This document shows, one piece after another, positions 9,581 through 19,103 of a stretch of 64,000 nucleotides of DNA (position 1 is the stretch's first letter; each line of letters opens with the position of its first letter). The stretch is from NCBI RefSeq assembly GCF_016862555.1, contig NZ_BONE01000010.1, positions 84,785 through 148,784 on the forward strand, in the 5' to 3' direction. The DNA is from Asanoa siamensis. GTDB taxonomy: Bacteria > Actinomycetota > Actinomycetes > Mycobacteriales > Micromonosporaceae. Both the position numbers and the translations under genes were made by a program. Below the pieces are notes generated by a model that worked only from the letters and a program-made list of their open reading frames with translations, was not told the origin of the DNA and did not search any database.

Positions 9581-9610
9581 TTGATCGATCATCGATCAGA
9601 GAGTTATAGT
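9581..9610 (+). promoter_or_regulatory. Candidate aceE promoter with overlapping palindromic operator
   Basis: A perfect 17-bp inverted repeat TGATCGAT-C-ATCGATCA occupies 9582-9598. It overlaps a -35-like TTGATC at 9581-9586, which is 18 bp from a -10-like TATAGT at 9605-9610. The aceE start codon is at 9646. The palindrome sits where a repressor would block RNA polymerase, and a GntR/FCD regulator gene lies directly upstream. Seen: palindrome and hexamers. Inferred: the regulator binds here. Confidence 0.6.
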
Positions 9611-9645
9611 TCGGTCAGGCCAGAGCACCCAGAAGGTGGCGCACC

Positions 9646-12312
9646 ATGACCGATATCGGGCAAAAGCCGACAAGCGGCCTCGACCACATCCCGGACCGGG
9701 ACCCCGAGGAGACCGCCGAGTGGACCGCGTCGCTGGACGCCGTCCGTGAGCACGCCGGGCCGAACCGGGCCGCCTACCTGATGCGGCGCACGCTCGAGCA
9801 CGCGCAGCGCACCGGGCTCGAGCTGCCGGGGCTGCTGGAGACCGACTACGTCAACACGATCCCCACCTCGGCCGAGCCGGCGCTGCCCGGCGACGAGGCG
9901 ATGGAGCGGCGGATCACGGCGTGGAACCGGTGGAACGCCGCCGCGATGGTGAGCCGGGGGAGCCGGTACGGGCTCGGCGGCCACATCGCCACCTTCGCCT
10001 CCGCGGCCTGGCTCTACGAGACCGGCTTCCAGCACTTCTTCCGCGGCAAGGAGGGGGACGGCTCGGGCGACCAGCTCTACGTCCAGGGCCACGCCTCGCC
10101 CGGCATCTACGCCCGCGCGTTCCTCGACGGCCGGCTGACCGAGGAGCAGCTCGACCGGTTCCGGCAGGAGGCCGGCGGCGACGGCCTGCCGTCGTACCCG
10201 CACCCGCGCCGGCTGCCGACTCTCTGGGAGTTCGCCACGGTGTCGATGGGGCTCGGCCCGCTGTCGGCGATCTACCAGGCGCGGTTCAACCGCTACCTGG
10301 AGCACCGCGGCATCAAGGACACCTCCGGCTCGCACGTGTGGGCGTTCCTCGGCGACGGCGAGATGGACGAGCCCGAGTCGACGGCCGCGCTGGCCCTGGC
10401 CGGCCGCGAGGGCCTCGACAACCTGACCTTCGTGATCAACTGCAACCTGCAGCGCCTCGACGGCCCGGTGCGGGCCAACTTCAAGATCGTGCAGGAGCTG
10501 GAGGCACAGTTCCGCGCCGCCGGGTGGAACGTCGTCAAGTCGCTGTGGGGCGAGGCGTGGGACGAGCTGTTCGCGCTCGACACGACAGGCGCGCTCGTGC
10601 GCCGGCTCCGCGAGGTGCCCGACGGACAGTTCCAGACCTACGCGGCGCGGGACGCGGCGTACATCCGCGGGCACTTCTTCGGTGTCTCGCCGGAACTGGT
10701 CGCGCTGGCCGCGCAGCTCACGGACGAGAAGATCATCGAGTGCTTCCAGCACTCGCGGGCGGGGCACGAGCCCCGCAAGGTGTACGCGGCGTACCAGGCG
10801 GCCGTCGCGCACAAGGGCGCGCCCACGGTTATCCTCATCCAGACGATCAAGGGCTACACGCTCGGTCCCGGGTTCGAGTCGCGCAACGCGAACCACCAGA
10901 TGAAGAAGCTGACCGGTACGGAGTTCCGCGCGCTGCGGGACCTGCTGGAGCTGCCGATCCCGGACTCGGCGTTGGCAGGCGACCTGATGCCGTACGCGCA
11001 TCCGGGCCCGGACTCGCCGGAGGTCCGTTATCTGCAGGCGCGCCGCGCCTCCCTGGGCGGGCCGGCACCGGCCCGGGCGGTTCGCCCGGTGGCGTTGCCC
11101 GCGCCGTCCGCCAAGCCGTTCGAGGCGTTGGCCAAGGGCTCCGGCAGCCAGGAGATCGCCACGACCATGGCGTTCGTACGCCTGGTCAAGGACCTGATGC
11201 GGGAGCCGGAGACCGGGCGGCGGTGGGTGCCGATCGTGCCGGACGAGGCGCGTACGTTCGGGATGGAGTCGCTGTTCCCGTCGTCGGGCATCTACTCGCC
11301 GCGCGGGCAGACCTACGACCCGGTCGACCGCGAGATGCTCCTCTACTACAAGGAGACCGTCGACGGGCAGATCCTGCACGAGGGCATCACCGAGGCCGGC
11401 TCGATGGCCGACTTCACCGCGGCCGCCACGGCTTACGCCACCCACGGCGAGCCGATGATCCCGTTCTACATCTTCTATTCCATGTTCGGCTGGCAGCGCA
11501 CGGCCGACCAGATGTGGGCGCTGGCCGACCAGCTTGGTCGCGGCTTCCTGATCGGGGCGACGGCGGGCCGCACGACGATGACGGGCGAGGGCGTCCAGCA
11601 CGCCGACGGCCACTCGCACCTGATCGCGTCGACCAACCCGGCGGCCCTGTCCTACGACCCGGCCTTCGCGTACGAGATCGGCGTGATCGTCCGAGATGGA
11701 CTGCGCCGGATGTACGGCCCGGACGCGGAGGACGTGTTCTACTACCTGACGGTCTACAACGAGCCGAAGGTCCAGCCCGCCATGCCGGCGGGCGTCGAGG
11801 ACGGCATCGTCAAGGGCCTGTACCGGTTCCGCGAGGCCGACCCGCTGCCCAATGCTCCCCGCCTACAGCTGCTGGCGTCGGGCACGGCGATCCACTGGGC
11901 TCTCGACGCGCAGCGGCTGCTGGCCTCCGACTGGGGCGTGGCGGCCGACGTGTGGTCGGCGACGTCCTGGAGCGAGTTGCGCCGCGACGCCCTGGCCTGC
12001 GACGCGGAAGCCCTGTCGGGTTCCGACCGGACCCCCTATGTGACGCGCGTGCTCGACGGCGCGCCGGGCCCGGTGCTGGCGGTCAGCGACTGGATGCGCG
12101 CGGTCCCGGACCAGATCGCCCAGTGGGTCCCGCAGGACTGGCACTCGCTCGGCACGGACGGCTTCGGCCTGTCGGACACGCGGGAGGCGGCCCGCCGCCA
12201 CTTCGGCGTGGACCCCCAGTCGATCGTGGTCGCGGCCCTGGCGGCGCTCGCCCGCCGCGGCGAGGTCAAGGCGACAGCGGTCCGCGAGGCCCGGGAGCGC
12301 TACGGCCTCTGA
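9646..12312 (+). CDS. aceE: Pyruvate dehydrogenase E1 component, homodimeric type
   Basis: 888 residues, the usual length of homodimeric AceE. It decarboxylates pyruvate with thiamine pyrophosphate and passes the acetyl group to the lipoyl domain of E2. The thiamine-binding region shows [10 protein letters not shown] near 240 and [11 protein letters not shown] near 267. The C-terminal transketolase-like domain includes [16 protein letters not shown] near 585 and the [13 protein letters not shown] segment near 650. Regions typical of the fused alpha/beta E1 are continuous, with no frameshift. Cofactor supply links loosely to the TPP-controlled ykoEDC operon downstream in the window. Confidence 0.97.
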   Translation: MTDIGQKPTSGLDHIPDRDPEETAEWTASLDAVREHAGPNRAAYLMRRTLEHAQRTGLELPGLLETDYVNTIPTSAEPALPGDEAMERRITAWNRWNAAAMVSRGSRYGLGGHIATFASAAWLYETGFQHFFRGKEGDGSGDQLYVQGHASPGIYARAFLDGRLTEEQLDRFRQEAGGDGLPSYPHPRRLPTLWEFATVSMGLGPLSAIYQARFNRYLEHRGIKDTSGSHVWAFLGDGEMDEPESTAALALAGREGLDNLTFVINCNLQRLDGPVRANFKIVQELEAQFRAAGWNVVKSLWGEAWDELFALDTTGALVRRLREVPDGQFQTYAARDAAYIRGHFFGVSPELVALAAQLTDEKIIECFQHSRAGHEPRKVYAAYQAAVAHKGAPTVILIQTIKGYTLGPGFESRNANHQMKKLTGTEFRALRDLLELPIPDSALAGDLMPYAHPGPDSPEVRYLQARRASLGGPAPARAVRPVALPAPSAKPFEALAKGSGSQEIATTMAFVRLVKDLMREPETGRRWVPIVPDEARTFGMESLFPSSGIYSPRGQTYDPVDREMLLYYKETVDGQILHEGITEAGSMADFTAAATAYATHGEPMIPFYIFYSMFGWQRTADQMWALADQLGRGFLIGATAGRTTMTGEGVQHADGHSHLIASTNPAALSYDPAFAYEIGVIVRDGLRRMYGPDAEDVFYYLTVYNEPKVQPAMPAGVEDGIVKGLYRFREADPLPNAPRLQLLASGTAIHWALDAQRLLASDWGVAADVWSATSWSELRRDALACDAEALSGSDRTPYVTRVLDGAPGPVLAVSDWMRAVPDQIAQWVPQDWHSLGTDGFGLSDTREAARRHFGVDPQSIVVAALAALARRGEVKATAVREARERYGL

Positions 12313-12322
12313 CCCCTCCTGC

Positions 12323-12354
12323 GGCAGGGCTCCGTCGATCGGCGGGGCCCTGCC
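12323..12354 (+). terminator. Putative terminator hairpin after aceE
   Basis: GGCAGGGC at 12323-12330 is the exact inverted complement of GCCCTGCC at 12347-12354, with a 16-nt loop, starting 11 bp after the aceE stop. There is no clear U-tract, as is common in high-GC actinobacteria. It lies between aceE and the convergent broken PIN-like gene. Confidence 0.5.
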
Positions 12355-12369
12355 CGCCGGACCTCGCGT

Positions 12370-13532
12370 TCAGTCTCCGCCAGCGGGAGGCCCCTCGAGG
12401 GCGTGCATCGCGTCCTGGACCGAACGTGGCACCTTGAAACCGTTCGCTTTACCCGGCTTCAGGTAGTTCGCTTTCAACGCCACCTCGAGCCCGTCAGGTA
12501 GCTCACCGAGGCTTTGCAGGTGGCGGGTCGACGTGACGACCGGCCTTGTGAAGCCCACCAACAGCCGATCCGGATGGAAGCGCGCGAGCTGGTACACCGC
12601 CCGCCGCGTGATGAACCCGTCCTTGCTCAGCGCCGCGGAGCGGAGCACGGTTTCCTGCTCCCACGCGCCCACACCCCTCAGCCGGGCCAGCAGCGCGGCC
12701 AGGCCCTCCGCCGTCCAACCGCTGGGCAGCAGGGTGGCTTCGAGAAACTCGGGGCGGCGCAACATGACCAGCTTGACGCCGGCCCTGCTGGCCATCTCGT
12801 CGATCAGTTCCACCCTCGGACCGATCGGCTCGCCATCGGCGTCGAGACGCCACCAGTCATCCTTCTCGTCGTCCGTGACGAACAGGACGTTCGATTTGAG
12901 TGCGGACGCACGACGAAGCAACTGTTCCCAGATCAGAAAGTCACCGGTGCCCTCCTCCACCTGGTCGGGCTTCGCCGCGTCCCGGTATCCAGGTGGGACC
13001 TTGCGCTCGAAGCGCTGGCGCCCGATCCGCACGAGGGCGTCGAGGTCCTCCTGCTGGTAGCGGCGGCCCACTCGCTTGTCGAAGATGCTCATGAGCCGCT
13101 GGGCGATCGGATCCTCGTCGACGCTGCTCAAGGCCGCCTTCAGATGCACGCCCTTACCGCCGTCGTCCGCGCCGACCTTGCTGACTTGTGGAACAGCTCC
13201 TCCGTCTCGTTCGCAAGCGCGTCAGCGTCCTCGACTGACATGGTTCGCCGCTTCCAGGCCTTGATCTCCGCGATGGTCTTGTTCTTCGCCTCGCGGATCT
13301 TCGAGAGCGGGCTGGTGGTGATCACCCTGCGGATGACGTCGTCGCGATTTCGCCAGAACTCGGCTTGAACCTGTGACGGCATGAACAGTTGGCTCGACAA
13401 CGCCTCGAGGACGTCGAACACCTGACCTCGGGCATTCGCTCCACACCGGTAGAGGTAGAGCAGAACGTTGGTGTCGAGGGCGACGTCCCAGAACCCACCA
13501 CGGCTGGCCTGCTGGGCGTGACCCGCGAAGTG
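12370..13532 (-). pseudogene. PIN-like domain nuclease gene, frameshifted and lacking a start
   Basis: Two overlapping minus-strand frames together encode one PIN-like protein. The upstream frame begins within ...ALDTNVLLYLYR (PIN acidic motif near 13460) and runs to a stop at 13140. The downstream frame (12370 to about 13190) carries the family's central FERKVPPGYRDAAKPD and the NVLFVTDDEKDDWW acidic motif. The reading must shift by one base near 13183-13188 (LFHK to VSKVGADDGG). Upstream of the ALDTN motif the frame is open only to a TGA at 13533-13535 and has no ATG, GTG or TTG, so the N-terminus also appears lost. A sequencing error could explain the shift but not the missing start. The family includes antiphage and toxin-like RNases. 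Confidence 0.75.
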
Positions 13533-13553
13533 TCACGCCCAGGTCGTGTGCTG

Positions 13554-14543
13554 TCAGCGGGTCCAGAGGACCGCGTGGGGGTTCAGGCCGTCCGGGGTCG
13601 TGGCTGACTGGCCGACGATCGCGCCGTTGTTGTTGATGTCTTCTGCCGCCCCTGCGCCGCCCGCCAGGCGCGGCAGGAGCGTTGTCCGGCCGCGTTGCCA
13701 GGTCCAGGCGTCGAAGTCGTTGCCGCCGACCACCTGGTCCCGGTCGTTGATCCCCTGTGGCTGGTGGAAGGTGGCACCCGGTTGTCGCGGCAGGTCCGTG
13801 AAGCGGCCCTCGCGCCAGATGAACGCCTGACCTGACTGCGTGTTGCCGACCACGTGGCCGCGGGCGTTGATCGCCGTTGCCCGGCCCGGCTCCGTGCCCA
13901 GGCGGGTGACGCCGCGGGCCGACCACAGCACCGGCGTCGTGCTGCTGCCCACCACCTGGCCGCGGGCGTTGACGTCGTACGCCACCGACCCGTACCCATC
14001 CGGTGTGCCCAGGTCCGTCAGCGAACCGTCGCGCCAGCGGAACGCGTGCAGCCTGCCGTTGTTCGGCTCCGTGGCGCTCCAGCCGACGACCTCGCCGCGG
14101 TCGTTGATCGCGGACGCGTAGCTGTTGTCGCCGCCGGGGAACACGCCCAGGTCGACGGCCGTGCCGCCGCGCCAGAGCGTCGCGTGGGTCGTGCCGCCCG
14201 GGAAGATGGTGTAGCCGACGACGTCACCCCGGTTGTTGACGTCCAGCGCCAGGCTGGCGATCCCGCCCGGAGCCGTGCCGAGGCTCGTCATCCGGCCGGC
14301 GCGCCAGACGAAGGCGTACCTGGACGTCGTGAACGACCAACTGCTGCCCACCACGTCGCCCCGGTCGTTGACGGCCGTCGCCTCGCTGCAGCACGCCTCG
14401 CCGGTCAGCGTGCCGAGGTCGACGACCCGGTAGCCCGCCCCACCCGCTGCCGAGGCCGGCGCCGCGCCCACCGTCGCAAGAACGACGATCGCGAGCAGCA
14501 GTGCGGCCGCGCGCGTACGGCTTCGGTAGTCTCGCGGTCCCAT
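13554..14543 (-). CDS. Secreted HAF-repeat protein
   Basis: 329 residues from the ATG at 14543, with GGGAG upstream; extension to 14630 is unlikely. A signal peptide is visible (RTRAAALLLAIVVLATVGAAPASA). The rest is about seven HAF-type repeats of roughly 40 residues, each with the pattern AxxINDRGDVVGxS followed by AFxWRxGxxTDLG. The repeats probably form a beta-propeller-like secreted domain of unknown function. It is divergent from the lipoprotein gene at 14724, and its 3' end abuts the broken PIN-like gene. Confidence 0.88.
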   Translation of the reverse strand: MGPRDYRSRTRAAALLLAIVVLATVGAAPASAAGGAGYRVVDLGTLTGEACCSEATAVNDRGDVVGSSWSFTTSRYAFVWRAGRMTSLGTAPGGIASLALDVNNRGDVVGYTIFPGGTTHATLWRGGTAVDLGVFPGGDNSYASAINDRGEVVGWSATEPNNGRLHAFRWRDGSLTDLGTPDGYGSVAYDVNARGQVVGSSTTPVLWSARGVTRLGTEPGRATAINARGHVVGNTQSGQAFIWREGRFTDLPRQPGATFHQPQGINDRDQVVGGNDFDAWTWQRGRTTLLPRLAGGAGAAEDINNNGAIVGQSATTPDGLNPHAVLWTR

Positions 14544-14723
14544 GTGTGCACTCCCTTCTCGGTACCGCCCACGACTCGACGGATTGCAGGGGTGACGCCC
14601 CGCCGCCCGCTCCGGTTGACCGCCCCGCACCGTCGCATTCCCGACTCCGCGCCGCGAACCAACTGCCGATTGGCCGCATCGAACCCTTCGACAGCAACCC
14701 GAACGGACAACAGGGAGTCAACG

Positions 14724-15299
14724 ATGCGTATCACGATGCCTTTGGCCGGCGCCCTCGCCACCCTTCTCCTCGCCACCGCGTGCGGATCACCCGTGCAGCA
14801 CCAGGCCGGCGACGCGGCCCCGGCCGGTCAGCCGGCCCCCACGACCGCCGCGGCCACACCCACGGCGCCCACGACGTCGGCGCCGCCGTCCACCAAGCCG
14901 GCGCTCGTCCTCGGCCCCGACGGCTACGGCGCCCTGAAGCTCGGCATGAGCGTCAAGCAGGCGGAGGCGACCGGCCTGGTCGGAACGTTCGACAACAGCG
15001 GCTGCCGGCTCGCGAAGCTGAACGACTCGCCGCCGGGACAGGCGCGGGGCCTCGTCCACTGGTCGCCCGAGCACGGCATCGTCAGCATCGCGGGGTGGCC
15101 GGGCCTCGAGACGGCCGAAGGGGTACGGGTCGGCACATCCGAGACGGAGATGCGCCGGATCTACCCGAACTGGACCGCCGTGGACTCCGGGCGCGGCTTC
15201 GCGGCCGTGAGCGACAACGCGCGCTACCGCATCACGGTGAGCGACGGCAAGGTCACCTCCGTGACCCTCCAGAGCAACAACCAGAACTGCTACGAGTGA
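14724..15299 (+). CDS. Putative lipoprotein (intact copy of a duplicated gene)
   Basis: 191 residues from the ATG at 14724 with GGGAG upstream. A lipoprotein signal ends in LLATAC, with Cys20 as the probable lipidated residue, then a Pro/Thr/Ala-rich linker of about 40 residues. The C-terminal domain of about 125 residues begins LGPDGYGALKLGMSVKQAEATG and contains two Cys (DNSGCRLAK and NNQNCYE) that could pair. Similar extracytoplasmic domains exist in actinobacterial hypothetical proteins; function is unknown. A decayed inverted copy lies at 28260-28807. Its 3' end overlaps the convergent kinase gene by 10 bp. Confidence 0.85.
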   Translation: MRITMPLAGALATLLLATACGSPVQHQAGDAAPAGQPAPTTAAATPTAPTTSAPPSTKPALVLGPDGYGALKLGMSVKQAEATGLVGTFDNSGCRLAKLNDSPPGQARGLVHWSPEHGIVSIAGWPGLETAEGVRVGTSETEMRRIYPNWTAVDSGRGFAAVSDNARYRITVSDGKVTSVTLQSNNQNCYE

Positions 15300-16720
15300 C
15301 CCAGCCGGCCGGCCTGCGGTGCCAGTGAATCGGCCAACCGCAGGCCGGCCAGGATCTCGTCGGTCAGGTCGGCCTCGCCGACCTGCTTGACCTGCACGTA
15401 GACGCCGAAACCCCGCTGCCGCACCGCGAACACGATCTCGCTGAACGAGACCGCGGCACCGCAGGACGTCCACCGCCGCACCAGCGCCGGGTTCCCGGCC
15501 ACGTCCACGACACGGTCGGGCGCCGGCACGCACGACGGGTGGCTGGGCAACGCCGGCGCCGGGCCGCCGGCCGACAGCGAACGGCTCGTCCCCACGAAGA
15601 CGCCGGGCTCCGCGCTCGCCGGATCGGGCCAGACCGCCAGGTCCGGCGCGACCACGAGCCCGGGCGCCCGGCCGCCGGGCAGCCGCAGCACCGCCGGGTC
15701 CCAGCCGTCGTCCTTCAACTGGCCGGCCCAGCCCGGCGGCACCGCGACCGATACGTCGGCGCCGGCGGAGGCGACCCGCACCCAGCCGTAGCGCGGCGGC
15801 AGCGTGGCGGCCGCACTCGTCGTCAGCAGCACCGCGGCCACCGCGATCCCGGCGCCGACAGCGCGGCCCGTCCACCGCAGCACCCGGCGCGCGCGGCCCG
15901 ACTCCCGCTCCACCAACGCGATGGCCCGCCGCAGTGCGAGGATCATCGCCTCGACCGACTCCCAGCGCTGCCGCGGATCGGGATGCAGGGCACGCCGTAC
16001 GATATCGTCCACCATGGACGGCACGCCGGGCCGCGCCTGGGAGGGTCGGGGCACCGACCCCGAGCGGCCCGGCGTGGACCACGCCGGCGCGGGCGGCTGA
16101 CCGGTCAGCATGTGGTGGAGCGTCGCCCCGATGGCGTACACGTCCGACCGGGTGTCCAGGCCTCCGCCCGGCGTCGCCTGCTCCGGCGGCATGTAACCGG
16201 GCGTCCCGGCCGCGATCGTGAATCCGGACGCGTTGGCCAGCGTCTTGGCCAGGCCGAGATCGGCGACCAGCACCCGATCCCGTCCGGGCGCGGGAGCGAA
16301 GAGCACATTGGACGGTTTGAGGTCCCGGTGCAGCACGCCGGCCTCGTGCAGCACGGCGACGGCGCTGGCGATGTCGACGGCGACCAGCAGCGCCTCGTGC
16401 ACGCCCATGGGCCCGGAGACGAGGCGGTCCGCGAGCGTGCCGCCGGCCACGTACGGCATGACCAGATAGGGCCGCCCGTCGGGCAGCTCGCCGACGTCGA
16501 GCACCCGCAAGAGCCGGGTGGAGTCGGCCCGGCGCATGATGCGCGCCTCCTGCTCGAACCGCATGCGCAGATCCGAGTGGTACGACCAGTTGTCCGCCAG
16601 CACCTTGATGGCCACGGACGCGTCGAGATCGTCGTCGGCGCCCAGCCACACGGTGGCGAACGCGCCGGAACCGATGCGCCGCAGCACGCGATATCGGCCG
16701 ATCTTCTCCGGAACTGGCAC
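15290..16720 (-). CDS. Transmembrane serine/threonine protein kinase
   Basis: 476 residues from the GTG at 16720; a GTG at 16738 would add 6 residues, but a -10-like CATAAT sits 6 nt before 16720. The kinase domain is complete: IGSGAFATVW P-loop near 17, VAIKVL Lys near 39, HRDLKPSNV catalytic loop near 134, DLGL in place of DFG near 156, and GTPGYMPPEQ near 172. One transmembrane helix follows near residues 285-305, then a sensor-like domain of about 165 residues. This is the PknB-like layout without PASTA repeats. It is divergent from an ECF sigma gene that it may control (inference). Confidence 0.9.
   Translation of the reverse strand: MPVPEKIGRYRVLRRIGSGAFATVWLGADDDLDASVAIKVLADNWSYHSDLRMRFEQEARIMRRADSTRLLRVLDVGELPDGRPYLVMPYVAGGTLADRLVSGPMGVHEALLVAVDIASAVAVLHEAGVLHRDLKPSNVLFAPAPGRDRVLVADLGLAKTLANASGFTIAAGTPGYMPPEQATPGGGLDTRSDVYAIGATLHHMLTGQPPAPAWSTPGRSGSVPRPSQARPGVPSMVDDIVRRALHPDPRQRWESVEAMILALRRAIALVERESGRARRVLRWTGRAVGAGIAVAAVLLTTSAAATLPPRYGWVRVASAGADVSVAVPPGWAGQLKDDGWDPAVLRLPGGRAPGLVVAPDLAVWPDPASAEPGVFVGTSRSLSAGGPAPALPSHPSCVPAPDRVVDVAGNPALVRRWTSCGAAVSFSEIVFAVRQRGFGVYVQVKQVGEADLTDEILAGLRLADSLAPQAGRLGHS
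15307..15350 (+). terminator. Strong hairpin after the lipoprotein, inside the kinase coding end
   Basis: GGCCGGCCTGCGGT at 15307-15320 and its exact inverted complement at 15337-15350 form a 14-bp stem with a 16-nt loop, starting 8 bp after the lipoprotein stop. It lies within the last codons of the convergent kinase gene and could terminate the plus-strand transcript. Confidence 0.5.
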
Positions 16721-16725
16721 GCCCG

Positions 16726-16732
16726 TATTATG
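16726..16732. promoter_or_regulatory. Overlapping divergent -10 elements for kinase and sigma genes
   Basis: The plus strand reads TATTAT at 16726-16731, a -10 candidate for the sigma gene at 16760. The minus strand reads CATAAT over 16732-16727, a -10 candidate placed 6 nt before the kinase GTG at 16720. The same bases could serve both promoters, making divergent transcription mutually exclusive. No -35 hexamers are convincing. Confidence 0.4.
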
Positions 16733-16759
16733 AGCCACGGATCATGGGCTGACGGGGGC

Positions 16760-17323
16760 GTGCACGAAGTGGACGATCAGGACATCGAAGAGCTCGCCGG
16801 TCGCGCGGCGGCCGGTGACGGCAACGCCCTGGACGCCCTGCTCACCCGGATCGAGCCGCAGGTGCTGCGGCAGTGCCTGCGCTTCCTGCCCTGCCGGCAG
16901 GACGCCGAGGAGGCCTGCCAGGACGCCCTGCTCCAGGTCGCCCGCAACATCAACGGCTTCGCGGGCCGGTCGCGCTTCTCCACCTGGCTCTACGCGGTGA
17001 CCGCCAACTGCGCGCGGCAGACCTACCGCAGCCTCAAGCGCCGGGCCGGCGAGCAGCCCACCGCGCTGCTCCCGGTCGACGCCGCCGATCCGCGCACCAC
17101 GAGCGTGATCGCGGGATCCCGCCTCGACCTGCTGGACGCGCTGGAACGCCTGGAGGCGCACCGCCCCGAACTCGTGCCGGCACTGGTGCTGCGCGACCTG
17201 TCGCAGCTCAGCTACGAGGAGATCGCCGACCACCTCGGGGTGCCGGTCGGCACCCTCAAGTCACGCATCCACGACGCCCGCCGCCACGTCCGCGCCTCAC
17301 TGGCCGGCACCGCGGAGCTCTAG
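16760..17323 (+). CDS. ECF-type RNA polymerase sigma factor
   Basis: 187 residues from the GTG at 16760; a GTG at 16769 is a second option with GGGGG better spaced. Sigma region 2 is evident (CRQDAEEACQDALLQVARNINGF, then SRFSTWLYAVTANCARQTYR), and region 4 ends with LSYEEIADHLGVPVGTLKSRIHDAR. No anti-sigma gene follows; the divergent Ser/Thr kinase may provide control. The stop codon TAG shares the tetranucleotide CTAG at 17320-17323 with the stop of the convergent AAC(3)-like gene. Confidence 0.9.
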   Translation: MHEVDDQDIEELAGRAAAGDGNALDALLTRIEPQVLRQCLRFLPCRQDAEEACQDALLQVARNINGFAGRSRFSTWLYAVTANCARQTYRSLKRRAGEQPTALLPVDAADPRTTSVIAGSRLDLLDALERLEAHRPELVPALVLRDLSQLSYEEIADHLGVPVGTLKSRIHDARRHVRASLAGTAEL

Positions 17324-18132
17324 GCCTTACGGTTCTCGGCCATCCAGCGGTCGGCGAAGTCGACCGCCGCGCGCTGCGACATCAGCCGTGACATCGCGCC
17401 GCCGACCCGGCCCACCGTGGCGGCGCCGGTCGCCTCGAAGTCGGCGCCGAGCAACTCGAAGTCGCCCTCGTCCAGGTCGACGTCGTCCCACCAGACCCAG
17501 TCCCGGCCGCCGTCCGCGGTCTGCACCGCGGCACCCAGGCGGGCGGGCGGCGCGCTCTCCTGCCGATATTCCGCCAGGTGCAGCGACGTGTTCGAGTCGT
17601 GGCCGACGCCGAGCAGCAGCACGTCGCCGTCCAGGCCGTAGACCTTGCCCAGCGGCGAGTCCGGCCCGAGCATGCCCGCCCTCGGCTGCCCCGCGACCAC
17701 CTCGCCGGCCAGCCGGCCCAGCGCCGCGAACGAGACCTGCGGGTGGTCGCTGCGCTGCGCGCCCGGCCACGTCCGCACCACCTCGGCGATCGCGCCCATC
17801 CACCGGCTCGGCGTCACCGCCGGGTCGAAGCCGGGCACGTTGTCCCGGATCACCGGCCACCAGTCCTCGGGTACGGGCGGGTTCTGCCACCCGGCCGGGT
17901 CCGAGTTGTCGGGCGTGTGGGTGGGTACGACCAGCGTGCCGTCCGGGCCGAGCGCGTCGCGCAGCGCCAGCACGATCGCGTGCGGGCCGCCGGCGACGTA
18001 GCCGACCGGCTTGAGCGAGGCGTGCACCAGCAGGGTCGAGCCGGGACGCACGCCGAGCGCGGTCAGGTCGGCGGCGAGCGACTCCCGGGTGTGCGGCAGG
18101 CGCTGGGCCGCCTCCGACGGATGGTTGGTCAT
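17320..18132 (-). CDS. AAC(3) family N-acetyltransferase
   Basis: 270 residues. It belongs to the AAC(3)/YokD fold family: GSTLLVHASLKPVGYVAGG near residue 31, the TLVVPTHTPDNSDP segment near 65, and HPQVSFAALGRLA near 130 are family landmarks. AAC(3) enzymes transfer acetyl from acetyl-CoA to the 3-amino group of 2-deoxystreptamine aminoglycosides, but many chromosomal members have unknown natural substrates. It overlaps the upstream hydrolase by 4 bp (ATGA), so the two form an operon. Confidence 0.9.
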   Translation of the reverse strand: MTNHPSEAAQRLPHTRESLAADLTALGVRPGSTLLVHASLKPVGYVAGGPHAIVLALRDALGPDGTLVVPTHTPDNSDPAGWQNPPVPEDWWPVIRDNVPGFDPAVTPSRWMGAIAEVVRTWPGAQRSDHPQVSFAALGRLAGEVVAGQPRAGMLGPDSPLGKVYGLDGDVLLLGVGHDSNTSLHLAEYRQESAPPARLGAAVQTADGGRDWVWWDDVDLDEGDFELLGADFEATGAATVGRVGGAMSRLMSQRAAVDFADRWMAENRKA

Positions 18133-18947
18133 GCGGCGACCCGCTCGAGGATCGCCCGCGCGAGCACCTCGGGCGCCGCGTCCGTGACCCAGTGGTCGAC
18201 GTCGGGCAGCGGCAGGAACCGGTAGTCGCCGGTCACGTGGTCGGCCGCCAGCCCCGCCGCGAGCGGGCCGACCGCGATGTCGCGCTCACCCCAGACGAAC
18301 GTCGTCGGTCGCGCCACCGGACCGACCTTGACCAGGTCCTCGACGACCAGCGCCCGGTACCAGTTGAGCGTGGCGGTGAGCGCGCCGGGCTCCAGCAGCG
18401 CGGCCGCGTAGACGTCGAGCCGGGGGCCGACCCCGTCGAGCACCTTGCGCAGGCCGGCACCGCCGTCGCGGGACAGGACGTGCTCGGCCTTGCCGACGGT
18501 GCGGAACAGCTCGATGTACGACGAGCGCCGCTGCTGGTCGGGGTCGGTCAGGATCGCCTGCGCGAACGCGGCCGGGTGCGGCACCGAGACCGCGGTCAGG
18601 GTCCTGACCCGCGACGGATGCGCCGCGGCCAACTGCCAGCCGACCAACGACCCGAAGTCGTGGCCGACGATGTGCGCGGATCCGCCGGCCAACTCGTCGA
18701 CGAACGCGGCCGCGTCGGCGACGCACTCGGCGGCGGTGTAAGCCTCGACGCCGCTGGGCCGCGCGCCCGGCGAGTAGCCCCGCTGGTCGACAGCGTAGGT
18801 GCGCAGGCCGGCCGCGTGCAGGTGCGGCGTCACGCCGGCCCAGCCGTGCCGGTTCAGCGGGAAGCCGTGCAGCAGGATCACCACCGGCCCGCCGGGCGGA
18901 CCGCCTTCGGTGACCTCGAACGTCAGCCCACGTACGTCGATCCGCAT
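18129..18947 (-). CDS. Alpha/beta hydrolase, epoxide hydrolase-like
   Basis: 272 residues. Canonical alpha/beta hydrolase: oxyanion-hole HGFPLNRHGW near residue 28, nucleophile elbow GHDFGS near 103 with Asp instead of Ser, and a terminal His in DVDHWVTD near 249. Asp nucleophile and HGFP place it with epoxide hydrolases and haloalkane dehalogenases; epoxide hydrolase is likelier. The start has no Shine-Dalgarno but a TACGCT hexamer 7 nt upstream (18960-18955), suggesting a leaderless transcript. First gene of an operon with the AAC(3)-like gene. Confidence 0.9.
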   Translation of the reverse strand: MRIDVRGLTFEVTEGGPPGGPVVILLHGFPLNRHGWAGVTPHLHAAGLRTYAVDQRGYSPGARPSGVEAYTAAECVADAAAFVDELAGGSAHIVGHDFGSLVGWQLAAAHPSRVRTLTAVSVPHPAAFAQAILTDPDQQRRSSYIELFRTVGKAEHVLSRDGGAGLRKVLDGVGPRLDVYAAALLEPGALTATLNWYRALVVEDLVKVGPVARPTTFVWGERDIAVGPLAAGLAADHVTGDYRFLPLPDVDHWVTDAAPEVLARAILERVAA

Positions 18948-19000
18948 GCGCGCGAGCGTACCGTCCGGAACCGGTGTTAGCCTGGCAGGACAACTTCACA

Positions 19001-19092
<92 letters not shown>

Positions 19093-19103
19093 TTCTCCAG
19101 CCG

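Noticed and set aside
13854..14723. N-terminal extension of the lipoprotein frame
   Set aside because: Covers the divergent HAF gene antisense; the ATG at 14724 has a proper RBS and signal peptide.
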